Source of the DNA: a virus
Length of the DNA stretch: 40,439 nt
IMG/VR virus record: IMGVR_UViG_3300033048_000093
Span: 1-40,439 of that record
Reading direction: 5' to 3' (one strand)
Every line of letters starts with the position of its first letter. Position 1 is the first letter of the stretch. Under the pieces are notes generated by a model, which worked only from the letters and a program-made list of their open reading frames with translations, did no database searches and was not told the origin of the DNA. Positions 6,879 to 13,359 of the stretch are shown piece after piece. The translations under genes and the position numbers were made by a program.

Positions 6879-6937
6879 AAATCGAAATCGAAATCGAAAT
6901 CGAAATCGAAATCGAAATCGAAATCGAAATCGAAATC
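6879..6937. repeat. Hexamer tandem repeat (AAATCG), nearly ten copies
   Basis: An uninterrupted array of AAATCG, 59 bp or 9.8 copies, with no mismatch. It ends exactly at the stop codon of the leftward gene 6937-7179, so on that gene's strand CGATTT repeats begin directly after the stop. Copy number in such arrays changes easily by slippage. Confidence 0.95.
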
Positions 6938-7179
6938 TATACTGGTACTACTTCTGTAAAGTCTAGATAAAACACTTGGCCCGGCTTAAACTTGCCAAAT
7001 AAACCCGGGTTAGAAATTACAAGATCCACTTCTCCCCCCGGGGTAAACTTAGCGTATGTGTTATCTTCATCCAAACCCGATTCAGGGTACCCTGATTTTA
7101 TTACTGGACTCATAATCAATTGTTCATGTTTTTCAAAAAGTTTAACAGAAGTTACTTTCATTTTTGCTCGCATTTTCAT
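6937..7179 (-). CDS. Small conserved phage protein, 80 aa
   Basis: An 80-residue protein of the type MKMRAKMKVTSVKL ... NPGLFGKFKPGQVFYLDFTEV. Similar short proteins with a kFxPGxxYYlDFT end occur in many phage genomes without assigned function; I recognise the pattern but not a role. GGA precedes the ATG. It is the last gene of the leftward run from 10585 before the AT-rich block, and the hexamer array begins at its stop. Predicted all-beta, cytoplasmic. Confidence 0.7.
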   Translation of the reverse strand: MKMRAKMKVTSVKLFEKHEQLIMSPVIKSGYPESGLDEDNTYAKFTPGGEVDLVISNPGLFGKFKPGQVFYLDFTEVVPV

Positions 7180-7218
7180 AATATTTTCCGCATCGTCAAA
7201 GGTGATGCAAACCTAAAA

Positions 7219-7395
7219 TTATATTAGTTTTCTGTCCTCAAGCTTTCGTATTACATCAACATCAAAAGACACTACTTCGTTCTCATAGCACCAGGTAATG
7301 TATCTAGGTTGGTCATAAATTAAATCCTCAACCTGCTCGTCTTTATATTTACCAAAAGGCATAAGGCTAGATAATTCCAAGGTTTTTATATACAT
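7219..7395 (-). CDS. DUF3820-like small protein, 58 aa
   Basis: A 58-codon frame between the J-domain gene and the 80-residue gene, starting at ATG 7393-7395, six bases after the stop of the upstream gene. It contains MPFGKYKDEQVEDLIYDQPRY followed by ITWCYEN, the signature of the DUF3820 / exonuclease X C-terminal-like small domain (MPFGKYKG...P.YL.W), found alone in many phages. The role is unknown. The ribosome site is weak, so translation may be coupled to the gene before it, or begin at the internal ATG at codon 12. Confidence 0.7.
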   Translation of the reverse strand: MYIKTLELSSLMPFGKYKDEQVEDLIYDQPRYITWCYENEVVSFDVDVIRKLEDRKLI

Positions 7396-7401
7396 AGCAT
7401 T

Positions 7402-7974
7402 TTAACTTTTAATATTCATGTAGAATTTATATGCATCTTGAACTTCATCATATTTTTCCGCATTTGCAGTAGGCTTATCCGGATGATATTTAGAGCACTG
7501 ATACTTATATGCTATTTTAACTTCATTTAAATTGGCTTCGGGTTTACAAAATAAGGTTATATACCAAGGTGTAACTGGATTATGTTCAATCGCAACAAAA
7601 CCTGTAAAGGCTCTTTCAATCATGTCCGATGCACCCCAACGCTCAATACCTCTCAAGGCAGATATGGTTTTCATTATAGCATGAACATTATCCTCCACTT
7701 TTTGCCAACGATCACAAGCAAAAGTCATGGTACTTCCCTTGTATACGAAATACACAGCAACGCCTTTGTCATTCGGTTGGCATCTTATCGCATACGGTAA
7801 GCCATTTTGCTTTAGTTCTACATTTGTAGAAAGAACAATATTTTTAGCCTCCATCCGCCTTAATTCTAGGAATAAATCATCTATTGCTCTTGCAAAAGCC
7901 TTTTTAAATCGTGAACATTCTGGAGAATATGTTCTTGGCCAACCAATGGGCCAATGTAAGGGATAAGCATTCAT
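7402..7974 (-). CDS. Phage J-domain (DnaJ-like) protein
   Basis: A 190-residue protein with a phage-typical N-terminus (MNAYPLHWPIGWPRTY) and a C-terminal J domain carrying the HPD motif (CSKYHPDKPTANAEKY, about residues 160-175). J domains stimulate the ATPase of Hsp70/DnaK, so it probably recruits host DnaK, for replication or assembly. Proteins of this layout are common in phage accessory operons. The ATG overlaps the upstream stop (ATGA, 7971-7974). The middle region, about residues 20-120, is of unknown fold. Confidence 0.8.
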   Translation of the reverse strand: MNAYPLHWPIGWPRTYSPECSRFKKAFARAIDDLFLELRRMEAKNIVLSTNVELKQNGLPYAIRCQPNDKGVAVYFVYKGSTMTFACDRWQKVEDNVHAIMKTISALRGIERWGASDMIERAFTGFVAIEHNPVTPWYITLFCKPEANLNEVKIAYKYQCSKYHPDKPTANAEKYDEVQDAYKFYMNIKS

Positions 7975-8345
7975 AATTGTATCTCGCCATCACAGATATC
8001 ACTTAAAAAACACAATAAACCTAAATATTCAGGTTCAATATTTAGTGGCTTATGCGCAGCAAAAGACACTAATACCTTGATAGTGTTTCTTATACTAACG
8101 TAACTTTCAGAATTTTTTCTAGCTATTTGGCTAGCTTTTTTGTAGTCATCTGTAAGCTCTTGTTGAATTTTAAGCAAACGCCTATTGACGGTTAGTTGCT
8201 CATAAGCAGCCTCAAGTGCTTTTTGATTATACTTAAACTCAACATTAGCTAGAACTAAATTCTTAACATTTTGTGTCAAAACGCTAATTAAAACTTTTTG
8301 CGAAGTCAAGGTTACTTTTGGCTTCTTTGCTTTTTCCTTTTGCAT
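7971..8345 (-). CDS. Hypothetical helical protein, 124 aa
   Basis: A 124-residue protein, basic at the N-terminus and predicted almost wholly helical, with a coiled-coil-like stretch (about residues 35-85, NQKALEAAYEQLTVNRRLL and onward). AAGG precedes the ATG. It is coupled by an ATGA overlap to the J-domain gene, which suggests a shared job. I do not recognise a family. Confidence 0.65.
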   Translation of the reverse strand: MQKEKAKKPKVTLTSQKVLISVLTQNVKNLVLANVEFKYNQKALEAAYEQLTVNRRLLKIQQELTDDYKKASQIARKNSESYVSIRNTIKVLVSFAAHKPLNIEPEYLGLLCFLSDICDGEIQL

Positions 8346-8381
8346 AATATTTTACCTTTTATGTTTTTAGTTATGAAGACT

Positions 8382-9866
8382 TTAATTAGCTTGAACAAGA
8401 GCCATAGCAACGGGAGGGCATACGGTATTACCACATCTAGCGACTTGTTTAGCTTTTGTTATCTTTTTACCCTGAGTGTCATGACTTATCTTATAATCAC
8501 TTGAAAACCCTTGTGCGGCAAAAAGTTCATGAGGTTCTAGCATTCTCATGCCTATATCAACTATCTGATAATCCTCGCCCATAATTGTGACTAAGCCAAA
8601 TCTATCTTTTGTAGTTATCGTATGCAAGGGCTTATCTATGCTATGAGCTTTACCATTGCCATAATACTCAACTAAAAACGCTCTAACTTCGCCAATGTGA
8701 AAACCACCGGCGGAAATAGTATGCACAGGCTCATTTGTTTTATGCCCAATGTTATCGCCCCTAAATTTAATCATATGACTTGTTACTAAGGCATTGTGAT
8801 CTTTAGCAGTAACAGTATGCAAAGGCTCTTGAATATTAGATCCAATAACGCCGGTGTAATGTTTTGCTATATGAGCAGAGACTAAAGCAAAATGGCCGCC
8901 CTTTACTTTAGCACAAATAGTTCTGAGAGGTTCATTCGCGGAGAAATTCCTTTGAGATGAGGCATTTGCATGTTCTGTTATAAAAGGAGTTGCACATTCA
9001 CCAGGTACCAAAAAAGGATTGCTTGAGTTAAACACGAATTTTTCTAAGCCTTTAGCTATGCGCTTCATTGTGCTTTCTGCAAGGGAACGCTTACGATTAA
9101 ATATAGAGCGAACGGGAAGGTTCCAATCAATGATGTCCGCTGCCGTTCTGTAGGGCAAAAGGTCTTTACCATGTGTTGGTCTTGGCCAACCAATATCTTG
9201 ACCATCATTACGTGCAACTAAAAATAATCGCTTTCTTATAGTTGGTGTACCAAAGTCACAAGCTTTTAAAATTCTCCAATCTATTTTATATCCTAGCCCA
9301 TTTTTTATTTTTTTATAAAGTGAAAGTTTATATTTTAGATCAAAATTGTTTCTAAAAAGAGCTAAATATATATCTTTCCATACGGGACTATCAATAGCTA
9401 AGCCCGTACTTAACGCATCAATAAACCCCTTAAAGGTTTCGCCTTTTCTACTTTTACAGGGTTGCCCATCTACAACGGGACCCCATGTTAAAAACTCTTC
9501 TACATTTTCAAGCATGATTATTCTAACAGGTACTAAAGATGCCCATCTTATAGAAACCCAAGCTAAACCGCGTATGTTATTGTTTATTGGCGTAGCCCCT
9601 TTTGCTCGGGAAAAATGTTTGCAATCTGGGGAGAACCATGCCAAACCCACCGGGCGGTCATTACAAGCTTCTACCGGATCTACATCCCATACGGACTCGC
9701 AGTAATGTCTAGATTCTGGATGGTTCATCCGATGCATATCAATGGCATCTTTATCATGATTAATAGCAATGTCCACATGTCTACCAAGGCCCATTGACAT
9801 ACCCGTACTTGCACCGCCGCCGCCTGCAAAGTTATCTACTACAATTTCTCTTTCCCTAAGAAGCAT
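8382..9866 (-). CDS. DNA cytosine-5 methyltransferase
   Basis: A 494-residue C5 DNA methyltransferase. Motif I is DNFAGGGGASTGM (11-23). The catalytic loop reads SPDCKHFS with Cys82; the usual PCQ is replaced by PDC, a variant I know from other phage enzymes, with the nucleophile kept. Motif VI is ENV (120-122) and motif VIII TIRKRLFLVAR. The second half carries four degenerate repeats of the type EPLHTITxK, typical of multi-repeat phage C5 enzymes and probably part of target recognition. GNTVCPPVA near the end is motif X-like. Likely role: protection of phage DNA from restriction. It overlaps the upstream gene by 11 bp. Confidence 0.92.
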   Translation of the reverse strand: MLLREREIVVDNFAGGGGASTGMSMGLGRHVDIAINHDKDAIDMHRMNHPESRHYCESVWDVDPVEACNDRPVGLAWFSPDCKHFSRAKGATPINNNIRGLAWVSIRWASLVPVRIIMLENVEEFLTWGPVVDGQPCKSRKGETFKGFIDALSTGLAIDSPVWKDIYLALFRNNFDLKYKLSLYKKIKNGLGYKIDWRILKACDFGTPTIRKRLFLVARNDGQDIGWPRPTHGKDLLPYRTAADIIDWNLPVRSIFNRKRSLAESTMKRIAKGLEKFVFNSSNPFLVPGECATPFITEHANASSQRNFSANEPLRTICAKVKGGHFALVSAHIAKHYTGVIGSNIQEPLHTVTAKDHNALVTSHMIKFRGDNIGHKTNEPVHTISAGGFHIGEVRAFLVEYYGNGKAHSIDKPLHTITTKDRFGLVTIMGEDYQIVDIGMRMLEPHELFAAQGFSSDYKISHDTQGKKITKAKQVARCGNTVCPPVAMALVQAN

Positions 9867-10266
9867 TTAAATCTTCTTCTTCTATTAATTTACGTGTTTC
9901 CTCGGTAGCCACAGCACCGGCTAAGAAAGCAGACTCTAATCTGTTTTTAAGATAATCCTCCGTGGTTAAAGTTAAATAATTACTGCAGGTTAGCCCTTCT
10001 TTACTTGCAAACCATGCATCACGTTTTATTGCTAGTGGGCTTTTCTTAGAAATTGTTTTATTGCTTGAATAACCAATGGCATTCTTTTTTGATGAAAGTG
10101 GTACCCTAGTAACCTGCGCGCCTTTCTTTATTGCTATTAATGTAGTATCCCAGTGATAGTCGCATTCAGAGCATCTATAAAACCGTTTTGAATCGGATCT
10201 ATGCATAAGCAGAATAGGCTTATGATTATCCAGTGGGCAAAATAAACCTTTTATATAATTAAACAT
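9856..10266 (-). CDS. Zinc-ribbon-like protein, 136 aa
   Basis: The start is placed at ATG 10264-10266, with GAGG seven to eight bases upstream and an 8-bp overlap with the preceding gene; the longer frame from 10344 lacks this. The N-terminus has LFCPLDNHK and, after about twenty residues, FYRCSECDYHW, which together look like a small zinc ribbon. The C-terminal third is acidic and helical (KNRLESAFLAGAVATEETRK). Function unknown; it directly precedes the C5 methyltransferase and overlaps it. Confidence 0.65.
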   Translation of the reverse strand: MFNYIKGLFCPLDNHKPILLMHRSDSKRFYRCSECDYHWDTTLIAIKKGAQVTRVPLSSKKNAIGYSSNKTISKKSPLAIKRDAWFASKEGLTCSNYLTLTTEDYLKNRLESAFLAGAVATEETRKLIEEEDLNAS

Positions 10267-10585
10267 TATTTTTCCTCGTTGTTTTATTTTTAGTTTCGGG
10301 ATTATCAAATTTAATAGTTGGCATATCTGCATAACCCAATTCAATAGCGAGTAAGGTTACACTAACAATTAGTGATAAAAACAGCATGATAAAAAAGGAC
10401 ATAACGTTACCCTGTATTTTTATTTCTGCATATTTCATCTCGTATAACTCTCCTGTTTTAGTATTACGTCTAGGTAAAATATAATCCTTTTTATAATTGC
10501 AATCTAAGTCATTAATACACACTGAAATTAACCACATGGCATACCATATGAATCCTAATGCACTCATACATAAATTAACATTCAT
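10259..10585 (-). CDS. Two-pass membrane protein, 108 aa
   Basis: A 108-residue protein with two hydrophobic segments, about residues 5-24 and 61-82, separated by a polar loop containing CNYKKDYILPRRNTKTGE. The C-terminal tail is basic. It is the first gene after the paired palindromic promoter at 10643-10695. Small early membrane proteins in phages often serve superinfection exclusion or host interference; nothing in the sequence proves that here, and it is far from the lysis cassette. Confidence 0.65.
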   Translation of the reverse strand: MNVNLCMSALGFIWYAMWLISVCINDLDCNYKKDYILPRRNTKTGELYEMKYAEIKIQGNVMSFFIMLFLSLIVSVTLLAIELGYADMPTIKFDNPETKNKTTRKNNV

Positions 10586-10642
10586 TCAACATTTTCCCCT
10601 GTCTAAACATAATCGCTTTTCTTTTCATTTTAGTGTGATCAT

Positions 10643-10695
10643 ATTATCATAAAAATTTATGTTAGTGGTCTAACCAGTTAACTGGTCATGCCACT
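10643..10695 (-). promoter_or_regulatory. Paired palindromic operator and leftward promoter
   Basis: Two 15-bp sites, AGTGGTCTAACCAGT (10664-10678) and ACTGGTCATGCCACT (10681-10695), have centres 17 bp apart. Reading leftward, exactly 15 bp after the proximal site comes GATAAT (10643-10648), with TAATAT as an overlapping alternative two bases further. The stop codon of the gene 10678-10827 lies inside the operator, so the site marks an operon boundary. It should control 10585 to 6937. Confidence 0.65.
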
Positions 10696-10827
10696 GGATT
10701 CTGTATAACTACCTTTGGGATATAAAACTCGTCTTACAGCAATTACAGATTTTTTAATATGGCAAACTTTTCTTTGCGATCTACCTGCTATAAAACCACC
10801 TTGGCTTTTTGTAATATTATCTTTCAT
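10678..10827 (-). CDS. Small basic protein, 49 aa
   Basis: A 49-codon frame starting at ATG 10825-10827 (MKDNITKSQGGFIAGRSQRK), with AGGTG five bases before it and an 11-bp overlap with the gene upstream. The frame stays open further 5', but that part is only the shadow of the overlapping gene. The protein is strongly basic with two cysteine-free ends and one Cys. No family recognised. It is the last gene of the 13282-10678 operon; its stop falls inside a palindromic operator. Confidence 0.5.
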   Translation of the reverse strand: MKDNITKSQGGFIAGRSQRKVCHIKKSVIAVRRVLYPKGSYTESSGMTS

Positions 10828-11287
10828 TTTGCACCTGTAATATATCAATAAGAACCTTACTGTTTTGTGTTTCGGAATAAAAAGTAGAATTAGCTTTTGC
10901 CGGAACAATGTTTCCTGTCCAAAACCTTTTAAGATGTAATTCCGCGCGTATAACATTTGGTAAATTAACTAAGGAAAAAGTGGTATTTTTATTAATACAA
11001 TCTTGATGCCCCTCTTTCATTCCCTTTGACCAGCCCAAGTCAATGAAAAAGATACTAGTGCTCGCCAGAATACGCCATTCAAAGCCTGCATTTATGCCAA
11101 GCTCTCTTTCATGAGGCTTAGTATCATCAAGAACATATTTCCTTGTATACAAGCCGTGGCTAGCAAAAGGGGCAGAGTTAAAGTTTAATAAGCAGTGCCT
11201 AAGGCATAGACTTAAATACTTCTCATAAAGCTCAGATTGATATTTATTTGTGAAAGCAAAAGGCGATTCTACTATTACTGTTTTCAT
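10817..11287 (-). CDS. DUF7768-like (deoxyribosyltransferase-fold) protein
   Basis: A 156-residue protein with the pattern VIVESPFAF at the N-terminus, then SAPFASHGLYTRKYVLDD, ERELGINAGFEW and FFIDLGWSKGM. This matches the phage family annotated DUF7768, related to the nucleoside 2-deoxyribosyltransferase / DUF4406 fold. Such proteins are thought to act on nucleosides or nucleotides, but the reaction is unproven. The ATG overlaps the upstream stop (ATGA, 11284-11287). Confidence 0.75.
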   Translation of the reverse strand: MKTVIVESPFAFTNKYQSELYEKYLSLCLRHCLLNFNSAPFASHGLYTRKYVLDDTKPHERELGINAGFEWRILASTSIFFIDLGWSKGMKEGHQDCINKNTTFSLVNLPNVIRAELHLKRFWTGNIVPAKANSTFYSETQNSKVLIDILQVQNER

Positions 11288-11544
11288 GATTCTATCCTAT
11301 TAAACTCTTTTCTTGCCTTATCCACTCTTGCTAAAGCAGGTCCTATTTGTTTCTGTACACTAGCAAAAAGCTCGGGTACAGCTTTAGCATGCGGCTCTAG
11401 ATAGTGCCTACCTAGATTTTTATAAAATCCCTTTAAAAAAGCATCTGGGCCATACCCAAAAATAGCCCCTAGTGCTCTCGCTTCCTTTTCGTTAAGTGTA
11501 ATTTGAACAGTTACCGATATCTCGGCTATCACTTTAGAATGCAT
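11284..11544 (-). CDS. Hypothetical protein, 86 aa
   Basis: An 86-residue soluble protein that begins directly after the stop of the membrane protein upstream and ends in an ATGA overlap with the DUF7768-like gene. It reads AEISVTVQITLNEKEARALGAIFGYGP, a strand followed by helices. Short proteins with a TLNEkEArAL element are frequent in phage accessory operons without a known function. No motif for catalysis or DNA binding is visible. Confidence 0.6.
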   Translation of the reverse strand: MHSKVIAEISVTVQITLNEKEARALGAIFGYGPDAFLKGFYKNLGRHYLEPHAKAVPELFASVQKQIGPALARVDKARKEFNRIES

Positions 11545-11883
11545 TTATATATTCTCCTTTTCTTTTTGCAATTTAATCAACGCTGGGATTAAATCTTTTG
11601 GTATTAGTCTTTTGTTTAGCGAAGATTCTGCCATGATGTCTAATATTATATAAATTAGGTTTAGCCTTATATTGTTCCTTTTCATAAAAAGTTTTTTTAA
11701 TTGATAAACATAATTTAATAATAAAAACAAAGCCACAACTGACACTAGCCAATGTAGATTTAGCCAATTACTATCAACGATTCTTAAATACTCTTCTTTA
11801 CCATACCAATCTTGAACGAAAACTGTCACAAGTATATGTGTAATATAACCAAGCAAAAAACCTTTATTAAAATATTTAAGCAT
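11545..11883 (-). CDS. Two-pass membrane protein, 112 aa
   Basis: A 112-residue protein with hydrophobic segments at about residues 7-25 and 43-62, followed by a basic cytoplasmic-looking tail of about 45 residues. AAAGG precedes the ATG. It is tightly packed between the 42-codon frame and the 86-residue gene. Function unknown; a role at the host membrane is likely only because of its topology. Confidence 0.65.
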   Translation of the reverse strand: MLKYFNKGFLLGYITHILVTVFVQDWYGKEEYLRIVDSNWLNLHWLVSVVALFLLLNYVYQLKKLFMKRNNIRLNLIYIILDIMAESSLNKRLIPKDLIPALIKLQKEKENI

Positions 11884-11889
11884 AATGTT

Positions 11890-12018
11890 TTACCTTTTAT
11901 ACGTTCGCGTTAAAGCGACCCACCAAAGAACTAAAGCTAAATAAAAAGACGTTTGTAAATTATCTTTATCAATGGCTTTTGTGATTTCTATTAAGCAATG
12001 TTTTAGTTCGTTTATCAT
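11890..12018 (-). CDS. Possible small membrane protein, 42 aa
   Basis: A 42-codon frame, MINELKHCLIEITKAIDKDN then LQTSFYLALVLWWVALTRTYKR (given in two parts), filling the gap between the MT-A70 gene and the next membrane protein. It would have one C-terminal membrane segment with a positively charged end. The ATG lies five bases after the preceding stop, and no clear ribosome site is seen, so expression would depend on coupling. It may be real or a chance frame. Confidence 0.4.
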   Translation of the reverse strand: MINELKHCLIEITKAIDKDNLQTSFYLALVLWWVALTRTYKR

Positions 12019-12023
12019 AAAAA

Positions 12024-13055
12024 CTAATCTAAGAAACTAAAATCATCTTCTAGTTTATCAGAATTTAATACATGTCCCACTTCATTGCCCCATGCGTCCC
12101 AACCTTTTTTTGCATCCCTTGCAAATAGCTCAATCCGTTTAGTTTCTTCGCCAAAAAGTGTAACTATATTTTCAGCAAAGACATCAGGTTTTTTAGAGTG
12201 CTCCTGAATAGGTATTATTGAACCCTCATCAATTACATGAGCTTGTCTAACAGACCTGCTAAGTCTACTAAGAGGCTTACCTCGCACACCTAGCAAGCAT
12301 AGCTCTGTGTTAGAACGGGTATAATGCCCGCCGCCGATGAATAAATTATGTTTAATTTTGTTGCGCTTAAACCAATTGAAACCACAAGTAGTATATCTAA
12401 ATCCCCAAGCTTTAATAACGTCTAAGCCTTCTTGCAAAAGGGGCATTGTTACCCACATGAAAAGTATGGCATTCTTCTCACATATCTCTGCAACGGGCAT
12501 TTCTTTAATATCATCTAGGGACATTACTTTATAATATTTGGACGCACCGGATCTGTTTTTAGACTGATCCTTATATTTCCAAGCGGGATCCGCGTATATG
12601 ATCTCGTATTTTGAGTCACTGTTTTGACAATCTTCTACTAATTTATTGAAAGAATTAGGATCATTTTTAAAAGCCAAAGCTTCTTGGGTGCTATTAAGCA
12701 CAAGGCAGTGAGAGCAAGTATCTTGATCGCCCTCGTTGCTAAATAAAATGTATTCAAAGGTTTTAAAACATTCGCAGCATATCCGGTCTAAGCTTCTGGC
12801 ATATGCTGCGGTGCTGCTATCTAATTCTTCCTGCATATCTAAGGCTATTTGAAGCTTAGGCATTATATCAAGACCTTTACGTTGCTCTGTCCTTAATTTA
12901 AGGTAATTACCTCTACTTAATTCGACCATGCTATGGCTATCTAGTAAAAGCTTTAATTTAAAATACTGTGGATCTTTTTTACCTGTACATACAAAGGCTT
13001 CTAAAAGGCCACTCTCACAATTGGCCAGATAATAGGTTTTTGTTTCTATATTCAT
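12024..13055 (-). CDS. MT-A70 family adenine methyltransferase with zinc-like N-terminus
   Basis: A 343-residue protein. Residues 150-330 form an MT-A70 methyltransferase: YADPAWKYKDQ holds the catalytic DPPW motif in the form DPAW (156-159), followed by YKVMSLDDIKEMP and WGFRYTTCGFNWFK, and SNTELCLLGVRG. Phage members methylate adenine N6 in DNA. The N-terminal 120 residues are an extra domain with paired cysteines (CCEC at 93-96, CSHC at 114-117) that probably bind zinc. The ATG overlaps the upstream stop (ATGA). Likely role: modifying phage DNA. Confidence 0.88.
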   Translation of the reverse strand: MNIETKTYYLANCESGLLEAFVCTGKKDPQYFKLKLLLDSHSMVELSRGNYLKLRTEQRKGLDIMPKLQIALDMQEELDSSTAAYARSLDRICCECFKTFEYILFSNEGDQDTCSHCLVLNSTQEALAFKNDPNSFNKLVEDCQNSDSKYEIIYADPAWKYKDQSKNRSGASKYYKVMSLDDIKEMPVAEICEKNAILFMWVTMPLLQEGLDVIKAWGFRYTTCGFNWFKRNKIKHNLFIGGGHYTRSNTELCLLGVRGKPLSRLSRSVRQAHVIDEGSIIPIQEHSKKPDVFAENIVTLFGEETKRIELFARDAKKGWDAWGNEVGHVLNSDKLEDDFSFLD

Positions 13056-13282
13056 TTTTTGCCTTCCTCAATATTTTCGAGAACAGAATTAAATTCCTCA
13101 TCCTTCTCAATTTTATACTCATGCTCCAAGTTAGCCACTTTCCAAACTAATGGAACTTTTCGCCAAGCATCATCTTTATCTATTCTAGTGTTAACTATTT
13201 GTCCAAAAGCATGGGCTTCAATAGCTTGCGCTACTTGTACTAATTGTTCCTTAGATAGCTTATCTTTAGTTGAATATGTCAT
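13052..13282 (-). CDS. Hypothetical charged protein, 76 aa
   Basis: A 76-residue charged protein with a good AGGAA ribosome site. It is the first gene of the operon lying downstream of the palindromic site at 13341-13359 and is coupled by ATGA to the MT-A70 gene. The N-terminal part (LSKEQLVQVAQAIEAHAFGQ) and the acidic C-terminus look helical. Unrecognised; it could be an accessory factor for the methyltransferase. Confidence 0.6.
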   Translation of the reverse strand: MTYSTKDKLSKEQLVQVAQAIEAHAFGQIVNTRIDKDDAWRKVPLVWKVANLEHEYKIEKDEEFNSVLENIEEGKK

Positions 13283-13340
13283 AATGTTTCCTAAAATTAA
13301 AAATATATAAACAATACTAGGGTAACAGCATTAAGCAAGA

Positions 13341-13359
13341 TAAGTGGTAAGACCACTTA
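13341..13359. promoter_or_regulatory. Palindromic operator-like site
   Basis: TAAGTGGT-AAG-ACCACTTA has 8-bp perfect arms and shares the TGGT...ACCA core of the other nine sites, with AGTGGTAAGACCACT as its central 15-mer. The stop codon of the primase/helicase gene overlaps its edge. It stands about 60 bp before the leftward gene at 13282. No -10 hexamer is found at the 15- or 18-bp distance seen elsewhere; TTGCTT followed after 16 bp by TATTGT is a weak alternative promoter. Confidence 0.5.

Larger units (their letters stand above)
6540..6936. other. AT-rich non-coding block, candidate origin
   Basis: About 400 bp without a gene, very AT-rich, sitting between two leftward genes. It holds three long perfect inverted repeats (6571-6625, 6727-6764, 6794-6832) and a 59-bp hexamer tandem array (6879-6937). 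TATGTTTAC occurs on both sides of the first inverted repeat (6541-6549 and 6627-6635). Such clustering of palindromes, repeats and low-melting sequence is typical of replication origins, though transcription terminators or a structured RNA are alternatives. Confidence 0.55.

Noticed and set aside
7727-7966. Plus-strand frames inside the J-domain gene
   Set aside because: Opposite-strand shadows of a clearly coding gene with HPD motif; no ribosome sites.
9346-9797. Plus-strand frames of 119 and 60 codons inside the C5 methyltransferase
   Set aside because: They overlie conserved methyltransferase motifs on the minus strand and show no recognisable protein.
10678-10956. Long form of the 49-codon gene (92 codons)
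   Set aside because: The extra N-terminal part lies wholly within the overlapping DUF7768-like gene and has no ribosome site; the internal ATG at 10827 has AGGTG at the right distance.
11573-11767. Alternative minus-strand frame of 64 codons
   Set aside because: Fully inside the better supported 112-residue membrane protein gene, which has a good ribosome site and operon spacing.
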